This document shows, piece by piece, positions 1-8,693 of a DNA stretch of 64,000 nucleotides. Origin of the DNA: Nocardia sp. NRRL S-836. Lineage in GTDB: Bacteria; Actinomycetota; Actinomycetes; Mycobacteriales; Pseudonocardiaceae. Position 1 is the first letter of the stretch. The number at the start of each line of letters is the position of its first letter. The notes below the pieces were generated by a model. That model saw only the letters and a list, made by a program, of their open reading frames with translations. It searched no databases and was not told the DNA's origin. A program made the position numbers and the translations under genes. The stretch spans positions 51,678-115,677 of the forward strand of contig NZ_LGDY01000112.1 in the NCBI RefSeq assembly GCF_001279525.1, written 5' to 3'.

Positions 1-3000
1 GTCAGGTGATGTCACGACCTCACGCAAGCGAGCATGCACGTCCACGCCCAGTTGAGCGAGGTGTCCGACCAGCCGCATCCATGTGGGGAAGAACAGCACG
101 CGGGACGCGGCGAGAACAACGTCCGTGGCAGCGTCGAGCCACCTGGGGTCTTCCCTCGCCACCATCACCGCGGCCTCGGCCCGCACGTCCAGGTCGGCCG
201 ACTCGTCGACAGCCAGCTCGTGCACGACCGGTAGCGGCACCTGATGACCGAGAACATCGATCGCCTTGATCACGCACCAGCGGTCCTGCGGGCCCAGTCC
301 TTGGCGCGTCAGCAGCTCACCGAGCACCACGGCGAGATCAGTCCGGATTCCACGCCCGGTCGGGGTGAAGTATTGCGCCAGCAGGAGGGGGTTCTTGACG
401 AGGCCGCTGCGCAGAAGATCGATTACACCGGCCAACGCCGCCCGATGGAAGGCCTTGCCCAACATGACAAGTCGCTGTGCGGCGGTCAGCCGAGTGGCCA
501 GACTGCGCTGCCCGTCCATGAGCAGGGCGGTGAGCAGATCCGCCGCTACGCGGCGGTCAGCGGCGCGAGCGGAGACGAACACCGGGCCCAGCATCATCGA
601 GGTCCCGTGATCACGCGCAAGGGCAAGGTGCTCCCTCAATGCCCGCTCAGCCATTGCGGGCCCGAGCCGGTGCAGCTGCGCCCAAGCGACCGCACGAACG
701 TCTGGGTCGCGCTCGCTGGACGCGATCACCATCAGTTGCTCGACGGCGATGACGTGGAACTGGGGCGCACACCTGATCAACTCGCTCGCGACGTCACACC
801 GGACGTCGGGGACCAGGCTGAGGTCGGTCAGCGCAGCGCGTAGCAGCGCTATCGCCCTACTTCGGTGCGGCTCGACCAGATCGGCCATGCCACGTAGTGC
901 GGAGATGTACTCGAAACGCGTCTTCTGGCAATGTCGGAGAACCCGGTCGAAGCAGGTGGCCGCCTCGTCGTGGAACGCCGGGCCGAGCTCCGCCAGTGCG
1001 GTGGCCATCAGCACCACGTCCAACCACGAGGTGCTGGGCTCCGCGAGCAGATGACGTACACGGTCGATCGCAAGATCACGATGGCCGAGCTGGACAAGCG
1101 GTGTCACGTACACCTCTCGACTGACGGACACCACGTCGAATGCATTGAGCCGCGCGACCAGCATGTCCCCTGCTGCCGCACGCATCCGCTGGCCGAGCAG
1201 CGCCAGCATGCCTGTCGCGCGGACCTGCTGCCCGCCGGTGCGCCGGCGGTCGCACGCGACTTCCGTGATCGCCTCTGCGGCCAGCTCCTGCTGGCCAAGC
1301 GCCGCAAGCCCAAGCACCGCCTCGCGTCTGCCGTTCATGCTGAGGACCCGGTCGCGCACGATGGTCAGGAAGATGCCGGCGCAACGCGTGTGAAACTCCG
1401 CATCGATCTCGACGAGTGCGGTTGCCGCGTCCGCCAGGTCCTGATCCGGAGTATCCACATCGGACACGATTCGTTCCAGCTCGTTGACCGCGAAAGCACG
1501 CGCTCCCCCACCAAAAGCAGCCAGTACGACCGCCGCGGTGCGGCAGTCACGGCCACTGGCAAAGGGATCAACCAGCACCGAACGCAGGCCGCGCTCAGCC
1601 ACCTCCCGTTGTTCCGGTTCGCCGTGCGCCAAGGCTTCCGCCGCGAACAACCGATGCTGTACGGCAGCGGACTGGTCGTCGACTGCCGATCTGAGCAACG
1701 CAAGAGCTTCGGTCATATGTCCGTCTCGCAACCGTACGACCAACGCGGTCGCCGCTTCAGCGCGGGACTCGAACGGCGCCATGTCGTCCTGCACCAGCTC
1801 GGCGAGCCAGTCGGACAGACCAGGCTGGTGCGTGGCCCGGCTGGCCTGGCGGACGATCGACCTGGCCGGGTACTCGGTGGTCATCGCCCATCCCCTGACC
1901 ACGGCCAGGAACTCATTGACCAGCTGGGGGCTCGCGGGCAGGTGCTGGGCGAGCAGACGTGCGGCGAGGAGGTGTTGCTCGGCCTTGCCGTCGTGCAACC
2001 ACCGCAACACCCTGTCGGCCTCGGCCGGGTGCAGGCGGGTGTGGTGCAGCAGCACGGCCCGCGCGAAGCGACCGGTTTCCAACGGTTGTGCCTGGTGGAG
2101 AAGGTCGGCGAACGCGGGGTGCCGGGAATCGAACTCCCGGGGAAGTTCGCGGGCCTTCGCGGTGGCGGCGACGTGCTCGGCGAAGCTGTGGTGCAGGAAG
2201 GCGAGTTCCCGGCCCCGCTGCACGAACAGCCCGCAGGCCTTGAGGTGTGCGATCAAGCTGTCGGCCGGTCCAGCCTCGGGGTGCTGCTGTGCCCAGGTGG
2301 TGACCGCCGCGACCAGGGACGTGTCGGTCTCCAGGCGGGTACGGCCAAGGTGTTCGACCAACGGAACGCGGTGGCGTTCGAAGTCGGCGGGCGTCGAGCC
2401 GGGTTTCCTGATGTGCGCGAGGTAGGTCTCGTAGAGCTCGAACTGGTTACCCGGCAACGGGTCCTGCGCGTGTTGCTCGAACACGATGGCGGCAATGGTG
2501 GCGAGCAGCGGCACCTCGACCAGCTCGAAGAGGTGGGCCTCGCGGACCTGCTGGAGAAATCGGCGCGCGCAGTCCTCGCCTTCCTCCTCAAACCAGTGGG
2601 TCGCGAAGAGCCGCAGCGCGTCCTCGTCGAACGGCTGCAGCTCGTAGCGGGACGCGACCCGTTGGAGCGCCGCGAGAGCACCACCCTCGGTCGGCCGGGT
2701 GGTGAGCAGGACGCGGTAGGTGGACTTCTTGGCCCACGCGGAGAGCGTGTGGACGATCTTGGCGCGGGTGTGCGGGTCGGCGACCTCGTCGAGGGCGTCG
2801 ACGAGCAACAACCACCGGCAGCCGGCGACGCGGCCGGCGAGCAGGCCTGGATCGAGGGGCCCGGCGAGGAGGTGGCCGTACTCGGCGGCCGCGCTGTCGG
2901 CGAGGGCCTGGGAGAACGATGGGCCGAGGTGCTCGGCCAGCACGCGGGCGGGGACGCGCAGTGGCACGACGGGTTCGGCGAGGGGCGCGTCGTCAGAGGA

Positions 3001-3513
3001 CGCGCTGGCCCACTGGCGGACGATGTCGGCGGTGAGGCGGAGCGTGAGGGTCGACTTGCCCTGGCCGGGCCCGCCGGTGATGACGAGGTGGTCGTCCGTG
3101 TCGAGTGCGGCGCGCATCGGCTTGGACGGCGGCCGCACCGCGACCCGCACCACCGGCGCCGGGGGCATGTCGACCAGCTGCCCGTGCTCGTCCAGCATCG
3201 GCCCTGGCCGTTGTTCCGGCTGGGCGTCCTCGACGCCGCTGCCCAGGTCCTGACGCACGTAGACGGTGCCGAGCGACGGTGTGCGGGCACCGGGGAGCTG
3301 GTACGGCAGCAGGCCCGCGCACTCCTCCTGCGCCCACAGCAGGTCCTGCACCACCGCGGGCAGCTCGGTGGTGGAGGCCCAGTCGGCCGGCGACGCGCAG
3401 GGCGGGGCGGGCGGCGGCGGGGCGGTCAGGTAGACGTCGCCGTGGAGGTCGCCGACCTGGAGTACGCGGCCGTGGACGTCGCCGGTGGTGAAGTGGAGAT
3501 CCTCGTGCGCCAC
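1..3513 (-). CDS. NACHT-type NTPase with helical repeats, 3' end outside window
   Basis: The reading frame stays open from a GTG at 3513 to the left edge, so at least 1,170 residues are present and the C-terminus is missing. A Walker A motif (GGPGQGKST) lies near residues 147-155 and a NACHT-like Walker B (LLLVDALDE) near 235-243, followed by an arginine-containing LLTTRP sensor-like strand. The N-terminal part has a glycine/valine beta motif (GDVHGRVLQVGDLHGDVYL) often seen at the front of actinobacterial NTPases. After about residue 450 the protein is leucine/alanine-rich helical repeat of the HEAT/TPR kind. NACHT STAND NTPases are signal-transducing switches, many of them anti-phage. The gene starts 68 bp after the acyl-CoA synthetase and may be co-transcribed with it. 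The start is chosen as the first GTG before the beta motif; no strong ribosome binding site is visible. Confidence 0.8.
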   Translation of the reverse strand, partial: MAHEDLHFTTGDVHGRVLQVGDLHGDVYLTAPPPPAPPCASPADWASTTELPAVVQDLLWAQEECAGLLPYQLPGARTPSLGTVYVRQDLGSGVEDAQPEQRPGPMLDEHGQLVDMPPAPVVRVAVRPPSKPMRAALDTDDHLVITGGPGQGKSTLTLRLTADIVRQWASASSDDAPLAEPVVPLRVPARVLAEHLGPSFSQALADSAAAEYGHLLAGPLDPGLLAGRVAGCRWLLLVDALDEVADPHTRAKIVHTLSAWAKKSTYRVLLTTRPTEGGALAALQRVASRYELQPFDEDALRLFATHWFEEEGEDCARRFLQQVREAHLFELVEVPLLATIAAIVFEQHAQDPLPGNQFELYETYLAHIRKPGSTPADFERHRVPLVEHLGRTRLETDTSLVAAVTTWAQQHPEAGPADSLIAHLKACGLFVQRGRELAFLHHSFAEHVAATAKARELPREFDSRHPAFADLLHQAQPLETGRFARAVLLHHTRLHPAEADRVLRWLHDGKAEQHLLAARLLAQHLPASPQLVNEFLAVVRGWAMTTEYPARSIVRQASRATHQPGLSDWLAELVQDDMAPFESRAEAATALVVRLRDGHMTEALALLRSAVDDQSAAVQHRLFAAEALAHGEPEQREVAERGLRSVLVDPFASGRDCRTAAVVLAAFGGGARAFAVNELERIVSDVDTPDQDLADAATALVEIDAEFHTRCAGIFLTIVRDRVLSMNGRREAVLGLAALGQQELAAEAITEVACDRRRTGGQQVRATGMLALLGQRMRAAAGDMLVARLNAFDVVSVSREVYVTPLVQLGHRDLAIDRVRHLLAEPSTSWLDVVLMATALAELGPAFHDEAATCFDRVLRHCQKTRFEYISALRGMADLVEPHRSRAIALLRAALTDLSLVPDVRCDVASELIRCAPQFHVIAVEQLMVIASSERDPDVRAVAWAQLHRLGPAMAERALREHLALARDHGTSMMLGPVFVSARAADRRVAADLLTALLMDGQRSLATRLTAAQRLVMLGKAFHRAALAGVIDLLRSGLVKNPLLLAQYFTPTGRGIRTDLAVVLGELLTRQGLGPQDRWCVIKAIDVLGHQVPLPVVHELAVDESADLDVRAEAAVMVAREDPRWLDAATDVVLAASRVLFFPTWMRLVGHLAQLGVDVHARLREVVTSPD

Positions 3514-3581
3514 CGCCGGATGGTCCCACGTTCTGCCCGGCCATTTCGTGCCAAAAAGTGGACGTTCCGGCGTGGCCGTGC

Positions 3582-5654
3582 CTATGCGACGCGCTGCCCG
3601 CTCGCGTCGTTCGTCGTCTCGGGTGCGGGGATGATCAACGCGTCCACGGCGAGCACGCCGTCGGGGCCGACGCGGACCGGGTTGAGCTCGATTTCCGCGA
3701 GGTCGTGGCGGGTGGTGATGAGGCACGAGAGCGCGGCGACGACCTGGGCCAGGGCGGTGAGGTCGAGCGGCTGCGCGCCACGCCGGCCCTTCAGCAACGG
3801 CGCGACCTTCAGGCGGTCCAGCATGGCTTCGGCGGTGGCCGGGGTCACCGGCGCGAGTTCAACCGCGGTGTCCTGGTACAGCTCCGCGTGGACGCCGCCG
3901 ACACCGACGAGGATGACCGGGCCGAAGGAGTGATCGCGCTTGGCGCCGACGATCAGCTCGACGGTGTGCTCGCGCGTGTCCATCTCTTCGAGGACGTACG
4001 TGCCGGGGCCGAGGCGCGCCTCCATCGCCTCAAAGGCGGCGGCGGGGTCGGTGAGGTTGATCTGCACGCCGCCGTGCTCGCTCTTGTGGAGCAGCCAGTC
4101 GGCCTTGAGGGCGAACGGGCCGTTCAGCGTGGTGGCCCTGGCTTCTTCGGCTGAGGTGACCGGATGTGCCTCGGGGAAACGCACGAAGTCCAGCAGCTCG
4201 CGGGCGGCCAGGTAACCGGGGCGGAACGGCACCCCCGGCGTGCTTGGCGTGCTTGCGCAGGGGTCCCCTTCGAGGGGGTCCCCTGCTTTCATTCTTTCAG
4301 ACAGCACCGACAATTCCGGACCGCCGAACGCCGCGACAAGCCCCGGCGACAGCGAGCCGAACCGAGCAGCGTCACCGAGCGCACCCACCACACGCTCGAT
4401 CGTGTGCTGCACGGCCACCCCACCGGCCCGCAACGCCCGCACCGCAGCGGAGTCGACGCACATGCTGTGAGCAACCACCGGAACGCCGGTTTCCCTTGCC
4501 AGCGAGCAAATCCGGTCAGCGACCGCAACCTCGACCGGCTCCAGCGAAGGCGTGTCCGCACCGTAGCTGCCGAAGTACCCGGACAACACGACCGAGTCGA
4601 CATCACCTCCGCGCACGAGCACCTCGACAGCGCGGGCGTAGTTCGCCAGGTCCTGCTCCCCCGCCCCGGCCAGGTCGACCGGGTTGCGGGTCGACGCACC
4701 CTCCGGCAAGCCGGCCACGGCGGACAGCGCGGGCACCGTCAACCCGGCGGCCACCGCGAGGTCCGCCGCGATGGCGCCCTGCCCGCCGGAGTCCGCGAGG
4801 ATCCCGACCCGGCGTCCGCGTGGCACCCCGTGCGTCACCACGGCGGCCAAGTCCACCAGAGCTGCCGGTGTGGCCACCCGGAGGGCTCCGGTGCGTCGAC
4901 ACGCGGCGTCCACGACGTCCAAAGTGGATGTCAAGGCACCGGTGTGGGAGAAAGCGGCTTCCCGCGACGCGGTGGAACCGCCGACTGTCAGCAGCACCAC
5001 GGGTTTCCCGGCCGAGCGCAGCTCCGACAGCGCCGTGAGGATGCCCGGCCCGAAGCTCTCCAGGTACACGCCGACCACGGTGGTCATCTCGTGCGAGACC
5101 AGCTCCAGCAACGCTTCCGCCGCCGTCACGTCCACCTGGTTGCCGACCGACACGAACCGCGACACCCCGAGGCCCGCCGCGCCGGCCAGTCCAGCGATCT
5201 CCAGCCCCACCTGCCCGCTCTGCGACACGACACCGAGCGAACCGGGCTGGAAGCGACCCCACGCCAGGTGCAACGACGTCGCCGCGTCGTACACGCCCAG
5301 GCAGTTCGGGCCGAGCAGCCGTGCGCCCGCCGCACGGATGCGTGCGATCACACGGTCCTCGATCGTGGACGGGATGCCCACGAAGCCACGCGTGCCCAAC
5401 GCCAGCGCCTCGTCCACGACGGCCGCGACGTGCACCGCGGGTACGGCGAGCACCACGAGTTCCGGCGCCTCGGGCAGTTCCGACAGCGTGCGCACGGTCG
5501 GTTGCGACAGCACGGCGCCGCCGCCGCGGTTCACCAGGTGCACGGCGCGGCGGCCGCGTCCGGCCAGAGCGCCGCGGGCCAGCCAGTGGCCCCACTTGGC
5601 CGGGTCGTCGCTGGCGCCCACCACGGCCACGGACACGGGATCGGAGAAGATCAC
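3582..5654 (-). CDS. ADP-forming acyl-CoA synthetase (acetate-CoA ligase family)
   Basis: A 690-residue protein with an N-terminal CoA-binding Rossmann domain (VAVVGASDDPAKWGH near residue 10), a succinyl-CoA-ligase-like middle and a C-terminal ATP-grasp domain (FALKADWLLHKSEHGGV). This is the single-chain layout of NDP-forming acyl-CoA synthetases, which interconvert an acyl-CoA, ADP and phosphate with the free acid and ATP. The GTG start at 5654 overlaps the stop of the acyl-CoA dehydrogenase (GTGA), so the two are translationally coupled and probably act on the same acyl-CoA. Downstream of a lysine-degradation operon, it could harvest ATP from the acyl-CoA end product or activate a branched or short acid; the substrate cannot be read from the sequence. 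A longer upstream frame exists but lies inside the dehydrogenase gene. Confidence 0.88.
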   Translation of the reverse strand: MIFSDPVSVAVVGASDDPAKWGHWLARGALAGRGRRAVHLVNRGGGAVLSQPTVRTLSELPEAPELVVLAVPAVHVAAVVDEALALGTRGFVGIPSTIEDRVIARIRAAGARLLGPNCLGVYDAATSLHLAWGRFQPGSLGVVSQSGQVGLEIAGLAGAAGLGVSRFVSVGNQVDVTAAEALLELVSHEMTTVVGVYLESFGPGILTALSELRSAGKPVVLLTVGGSTASREAAFSHTGALTSTLDVVDAACRRTGALRVATPAALVDLAAVVTHGVPRGRRVGILADSGGQGAIAADLAVAAGLTVPALSAVAGLPEGASTRNPVDLAGAGEQDLANYARAVEVLVRGGDVDSVVLSGYFGSYGADTPSLEPVEVAVADRICSLARETGVPVVAHSMCVDSAAVRALRAGGVAVQHTIERVVGALGDAARFGSLSPGLVAAFGGPELSVLSERMKAGDPLEGDPCASTPSTPGVPFRPGYLAARELLDFVRFPEAHPVTSAEEARATTLNGPFALKADWLLHKSEHGGVQINLTDPAAAFEAMEARLGPGTYVLEEMDTREHTVELIVGAKRDHSFGPVILVGVGGVHAELYQDTAVELAPVTPATAEAMLDRLKVAPLLKGRRGAQPLDLTALAQVVAALSCLITTRHDLAEIELNPVRVGPDGVLAVDALIIPAPETTNDASGQRVA

Positions 5655-6817
5655 CGCGCACCGAGTCCCCGGGAGATCACCAGGCGCTGGATGTCCGAGG
5701 TGCCTTCCTCGATCTCCTCCAGCTTGGCGTCGCGCATCCAGCGCTCGACGGGGTACTCGCGCGAGTAGCCGTAGCCGCCCAGCGTCTGCACGGCCGCGTG
5801 CGTGCACCACATCGCGTTCTCGGAACCGACCAGCTTGGCCATCGCGGACTCCTGGGCCACCGCCTCACCCGCGTCGTACAGGGCGGCGGCGCGCAGCGTC
5901 AGCAGGTGTGCCGCGTCGACGCGGGTGGCCATGTCCGCGAGCCGGAACGCCACGGCCTGGTGGCGCGCGATGGGCACGCCGAACTGCACGCGTTCTGCGG
6001 CGTAAGCGGAAGCGAAGTCCAGCGCCGCGCGCGCCAGGCCGGTGCACGCCGCGCCGATCAGGATCCGTGAGGCGTCGAACGTGCGCATCAGCCCGGAGAA
6101 CGCCCGCCCCTCCTCGCCGAGCCGGTTCTCCACGGGCACGCGCACGTCGTCGAGGAACACCTCGGCGTTCACGATCGCCCGCTGCCCCATCTTCCGGAAC
6201 GGCGGCCCCACGCTCAGGCCGGGGGTGTCCCGCGGCACGACGAACGCCGTGACGCCGCGCGACCGCAGCGACGGGTCGACCGTCGCGAAGATCACGAACA
6301 TCGCGGCGTAGGGGGCGTTCGAGATCCAGGTCTTCTGTCCGTTGAGGACGTACGAGTCGCCGTCGCGCCGCGCGGAGGTCCGGATGCTCGCCGCGTCGGA
6401 GCCGGAGCCGGGCTCGGTGACCGCGACGGCCGTGAGCGGCGGCAGGTCGGTTCCGAGTGGACCGAGGAAGCGTTCCTGCTGTTCAGGGCTACCGAGCTGC
6501 TCGATCGGCGCGCTGAAGAAGCCGTTGGAGGTGATCAGGTTGCCGATGCCGATGTCGCCGTGGCAGAGCTCCTGCTGGACCAGTGCCTGGGTGGTCAGGT
6601 CGGTGACCCCGCCGCCGCCGAGCTTCTCCGGGATCATGAACGTCGTCAGCCCGAGCTCCGACGCCTTCTCCCACACGTCGAGCGGCGACTCGATGTCCGC
6701 CTCGTCCACGGCACGGGCGCGCGGCCGGATCACCTCCGCGGCGAAGTCCGCGGCCAGTTCGACGAACTGCGCCTGTTCGGCCGTGCGTCGCAGGCCGTCC
6801 CGGACGGTCCGCCCCAT
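5651..6817 (-). CDS. acyl-CoA dehydrogenase
   Basis: A 388-residue FAD flavoprotein of the acyl-CoA dehydrogenase family, normal in length. It has the signatures VTEPGSGSDAASI and GGYGYSREYPVERWMRDAK, then EEGTSDIQR, whose glutamate sits where the catalytic base of medium/short-chain enzymes lies. It would oxidise an acyl-CoA to the 2-enoyl-CoA, or run in reverse on crotonyl-CoA, the product expected from the neighbouring lysine pathway. The ATG follows a purine-rich site (GAGGGGTGGGAG). It is the first gene of a two- or three-gene unit with the acyl-CoA synthetase and NACHT genes. A palindrome just upstream (6834-6847) is a likely TetR-type operator. Substrate range is not predictable. Confidence 0.92.
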   Translation of the reverse strand: MGRTVRDGLRRTAEQAQFVELAADFAAEVIRPRARAVDEADIESPLDVWEKASELGLTTFMIPEKLGGGGVTDLTTQALVQQELCHGDIGIGNLITSNGFFSAPIEQLGSPEQQERFLGPLGTDLPPLTAVAVTEPGSGSDAASIRTSARRDGDSYVLNGQKTWISNAPYAAMFVIFATVDPSLRSRGVTAFVVPRDTPGLSVGPPFRKMGQRAIVNAEVFLDDVRVPVENRLGEEGRAFSGLMRTFDASRILIGAACTGLARAALDFASAYAAERVQFGVPIARHQAVAFRLADMATRVDAAHLLTLRAAALYDAGEAVAQESAMAKLVGSENAMWCTHAAVQTLGGYGYSREYPVERWMRDAKLEEIEEGTSDIQRLVISRGLGAR

Positions 6818-6833
6818 CTCCCACCCCTCATTG

Positions 6834-6847
6834 ACTGACGAGTCAGT
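6834..6847. promoter_or_regulatory. palindromic operator upstream of acyl-CoA dehydrogenase
   Basis: ACTGAC-GA-GTCAGT is a perfect 6-bp inverted repeat around two central bases, 17-30 bp upstream of the acyl-CoA dehydrogenase start. TetR-family repressors of fatty-acid and acyl-CoA genes in actinobacteria often bind such short palindromes. No TetR gene is in the window, so the regulator would act in trans. Bases 6848-7093 upstream contain no convincing gene. Confidence 0.55.
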
Positions 6848-7093
6848 TATCTGCGGTCCACGGGCAGCCTAGCCGCGTGAAGACGCTGGTGAGGGGTACC
6901 GAACGGGTGAGTAATCAGGGCATTCGTGGGGGTCTCGATCACCTGCTTGGAGCAGGCAGGCACACACATACGAGTACTCCGCCGCGCGGCGTTCGACGAC
7001 GACATCGAGTCGGCCGGGGCGGAGCACCCGCGCGCGACGAAGCCGGCACCGGGAACGGTTCGTCCACGCGCGTCCCGGCCGCCTGCCGGCGTG

Positions 7094-7444
7094 TCAGGAG
7101 CGGAACGCCGCCCGCACGATCTCCAGCGCTTCCTCCCGCGACAACCCGAGCTCCGCCGACATCGACGCGTAGGCGTGCGCCGCCGACCGCACGCGCTCGC
7201 GGTTGCTGTCGCCGTTGGCGCTGACCACGGTGCCCGCCCGGCCTCGTGTCTCGACAAGACCGGCTTCCTCCAGCTCGCGGTAGGCGCGAGCGACCGTGTT
7301 CACCGCAAGGCCCAAGTCTTTCGCGAGCGCGCGCACCGTGGGCAGTTTGGCGCCGACCGGCAGTTCGCGGTTTGCGATGGCGTGTGCGTAGTGCACACGC
7401 ACCTGCTCGTACGGGGGCGTCTCCCCGTGGTGGTCGATCTTCAC
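7094..7444 (-). CDS. short GntR-family regulator (YtrA-like)
   Basis: A 116-residue protein with an N-terminal winged helix (PPYEQVRVHYAHAIANREL, then LPTVRALAKDLGLAVNTVARAYREL) and only a short helical tail, as in the YtrA subfamily, which lacks a ligand-binding domain. The frame extends upstream to 7486, but GTG at 7444 is preceded by GGAGG at proper spacing and gives the usual N-terminus for this family, so the shorter form is chosen. It lies about 100 bp after kal in the same direction and is the obvious candidate local regulator of the lysine genes. The motif shared by the kdd and kamA promoters could be its target, but this is inference. Confidence 0.88.
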   Translation of the reverse strand: MKIDHHGETPPYEQVRVHYAHAIANRELPVGAKLPTVRALAKDLGLAVNTVARAYRELEEAGLVETRGRAGTVVSANGDSNRERVRSAAHAYASMSAELGLSREEALEIVRAAFRS

Positions 7445-7545
7445 TGCGCCGTCCTCCCCGCTTGTAGCTACCTCTGTGTTGACCAACGGTCGAGGACGGC
7501 AGAGGTTGCGGGTTTATTCGGCGCGACACGAGATTGGCTGGTGTT

Positions 7546-7944
7546 CTACTCCGCGGGTTTCGGCGCCACCACCGTGCCGCGGGCACGCGTTACGACGATC
7601 GGCTCAGCCAGCACGTCCGCCGCCGAGGGCCCGCGTTCGGGCGCGGAACGGCACACCACGCGGGCCTCGAACTCGATCTCACGCGACCGCTTTCCGATGC
7701 GCACCAACGTCGCCACGGCCTCGACCACGTCACCGGCCTGGATCGGTGCCGCGAACTCGACGGAGCTGTAGCCCGCGAACAGGCCCTCGTCGGAGTCCGT
7801 GTGGATCAGCAGCTCGGTCGCGACGTCGCCGAACATGCCGAGGCCATAGGCCCCGTCGACGAGGTTGCCGCCGTAGTGGGCGTGCGAGTGCGGCACGTAG
7901 CGCCGGTGCGTGACAGAGAAACCTTCGACCAAAGCCCCGCTCAC
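7546..7944 (-). CDS. kal: 3-aminobutyryl-CoA ammonia-lyase
   Basis: A 132-residue single hotdog-fold protein ([28 protein letters not shown], continuing through the hotdog helix and strands). In lysine fermentation Kal removes ammonia from L-3-aminobutyryl-CoA to give crotonyl-CoA. Identification rests on size, fold-level sequence features and its place directly after kamDE; a generic hotdog thioesterase is the alternative but less likely here. The GTG start overlaps the kamE stop (GTGA), implying coupled translation in the order kamD-kamE-kal. Confidence 0.85.
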   Translation of the reverse strand: MSGALVEGFSVTHRRYVPHSHAHYGGNLVDGAYGLGMFGDVATELLIHTDSDEGLFAGYSSVEFAAPIQAGDVVEAVATLVRIGKRSREIEFEARVVCRSAPERGPSAADVLAEPIVVTRARGTVVAPKPAE

Positions 7945-8693
7945 GCGGCGACCCCCTTCTTCTCCTGCATCGCGTGCACCAGGTAGCTCGCGACCTCACC
8001 GGGGGTGGTACCCCGGCTGAACACCCGGTCCACTCCCAGTTCCCCTGCCATCAGCGGGTCGAACCGCGGGCCGCCGGCGACCAGCAGCGGTCGCCGGTCC
8101 CCCATCGCCTCGCGGAACGCCGCCGACATCTCCTGCGTGTTCAGGATGTGCGCGTCGCGCTGCGTCACGACCTGCGACACCAGCACGGCGTCGGCCTTCT
8201 CCGAACGCGCCCGCCGGACGAGCTCCGGTACCGACACCTGCGCACCGAGGTTCACGACCTTCAGCTCGCGGTAGTACTCCAGGCCCTTCTCGCCGGCGAA
8301 GCCCTTGATGTTGAGGATCGCGTCGATGCCGACCGTGTGCGCGTCCGTGCCGATGCAGCCGCCGACGACGACCAGCTTGCGCCGCAGCATCTTCTTCACC
8401 GTGGTGTTGACCTCGGTGGGGCTGAGCAACGGGTACTCGCGCTCCACGACCTTCACCTCGTCGAGGTCCACGAGGTGCTTGACCGAGCCGTAGACGACGA
8501 AGAACGTGAAGTCGGCGCCGATGGGGTGCGAGTGGACCACCATCGCGGGGTCCATGCCCATCCTGTTCGCGAGCTGCTGCGCGGCGCCGTCGGCCTTGGG
8601 ACCGAACGGGATCGGCAGCGTGAACGACGTCTGGACCATGCCGTCACCGGTGGTGTCGCCGTAGGGCCGCACGTACCTCTTGGCGTCAGACAT
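7941..8693 (-). CDS. kamE: lysine 5,6-aminomutase, beta (cobalamin-binding) subunit
   Basis: A 250-residue protein with the base-off cobalamin motif DAHTVG (residues 117-122) in a Rossmann-like B12 domain, followed by NIKG whose Lys130 fits the internal PLP Schiff-base lysine of this family. With KamD it moves the terminal amino group of D-lysine or beta-lysine from C6 to C5 using adenosylcobalamin and PLP. The start overlaps the kamD stop by 8 bp and the stop overlaps kal by 4 bp, so the three genes are one translationally coupled block. Length is normal. Confidence 0.93.
   Translation of the reverse strand: MSDAKRYVRPYGDTTGDGMVQTSFTLPIPFGPKADGAAQQLANRMGMDPAMVVHSHPIGADFTFFVVYGSVKHLVDLDEVKVVEREYPLLSPTEVNTTVKKMLRRKLVVVGGCIGTDAHTVGIDAILNIKGFAGEKGLEYYRELKVVNLGAQVSVPELVRRARSEKADAVLVSQVVTQRDAHILNTQEMSAAFREAMGDRRPLLVAGGPRFDPLMAGELGVDRVFSRGTTPGEVASYLVHAMQEKKGVAA

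Noticed and set aside
2253..3290. 345-codon minus-strand frame
   Set aside because: Arg/Ser/Pro-rich low-complexity sequence in a frame shifted from the true NACHT frame.
931..3933. 1000-codon open frame on the plus strand
   Set aside because: It is the antisense shadow of the NACHT gene; its translation lacks domain motifs, whereas the minus strand shows Walker A and B.
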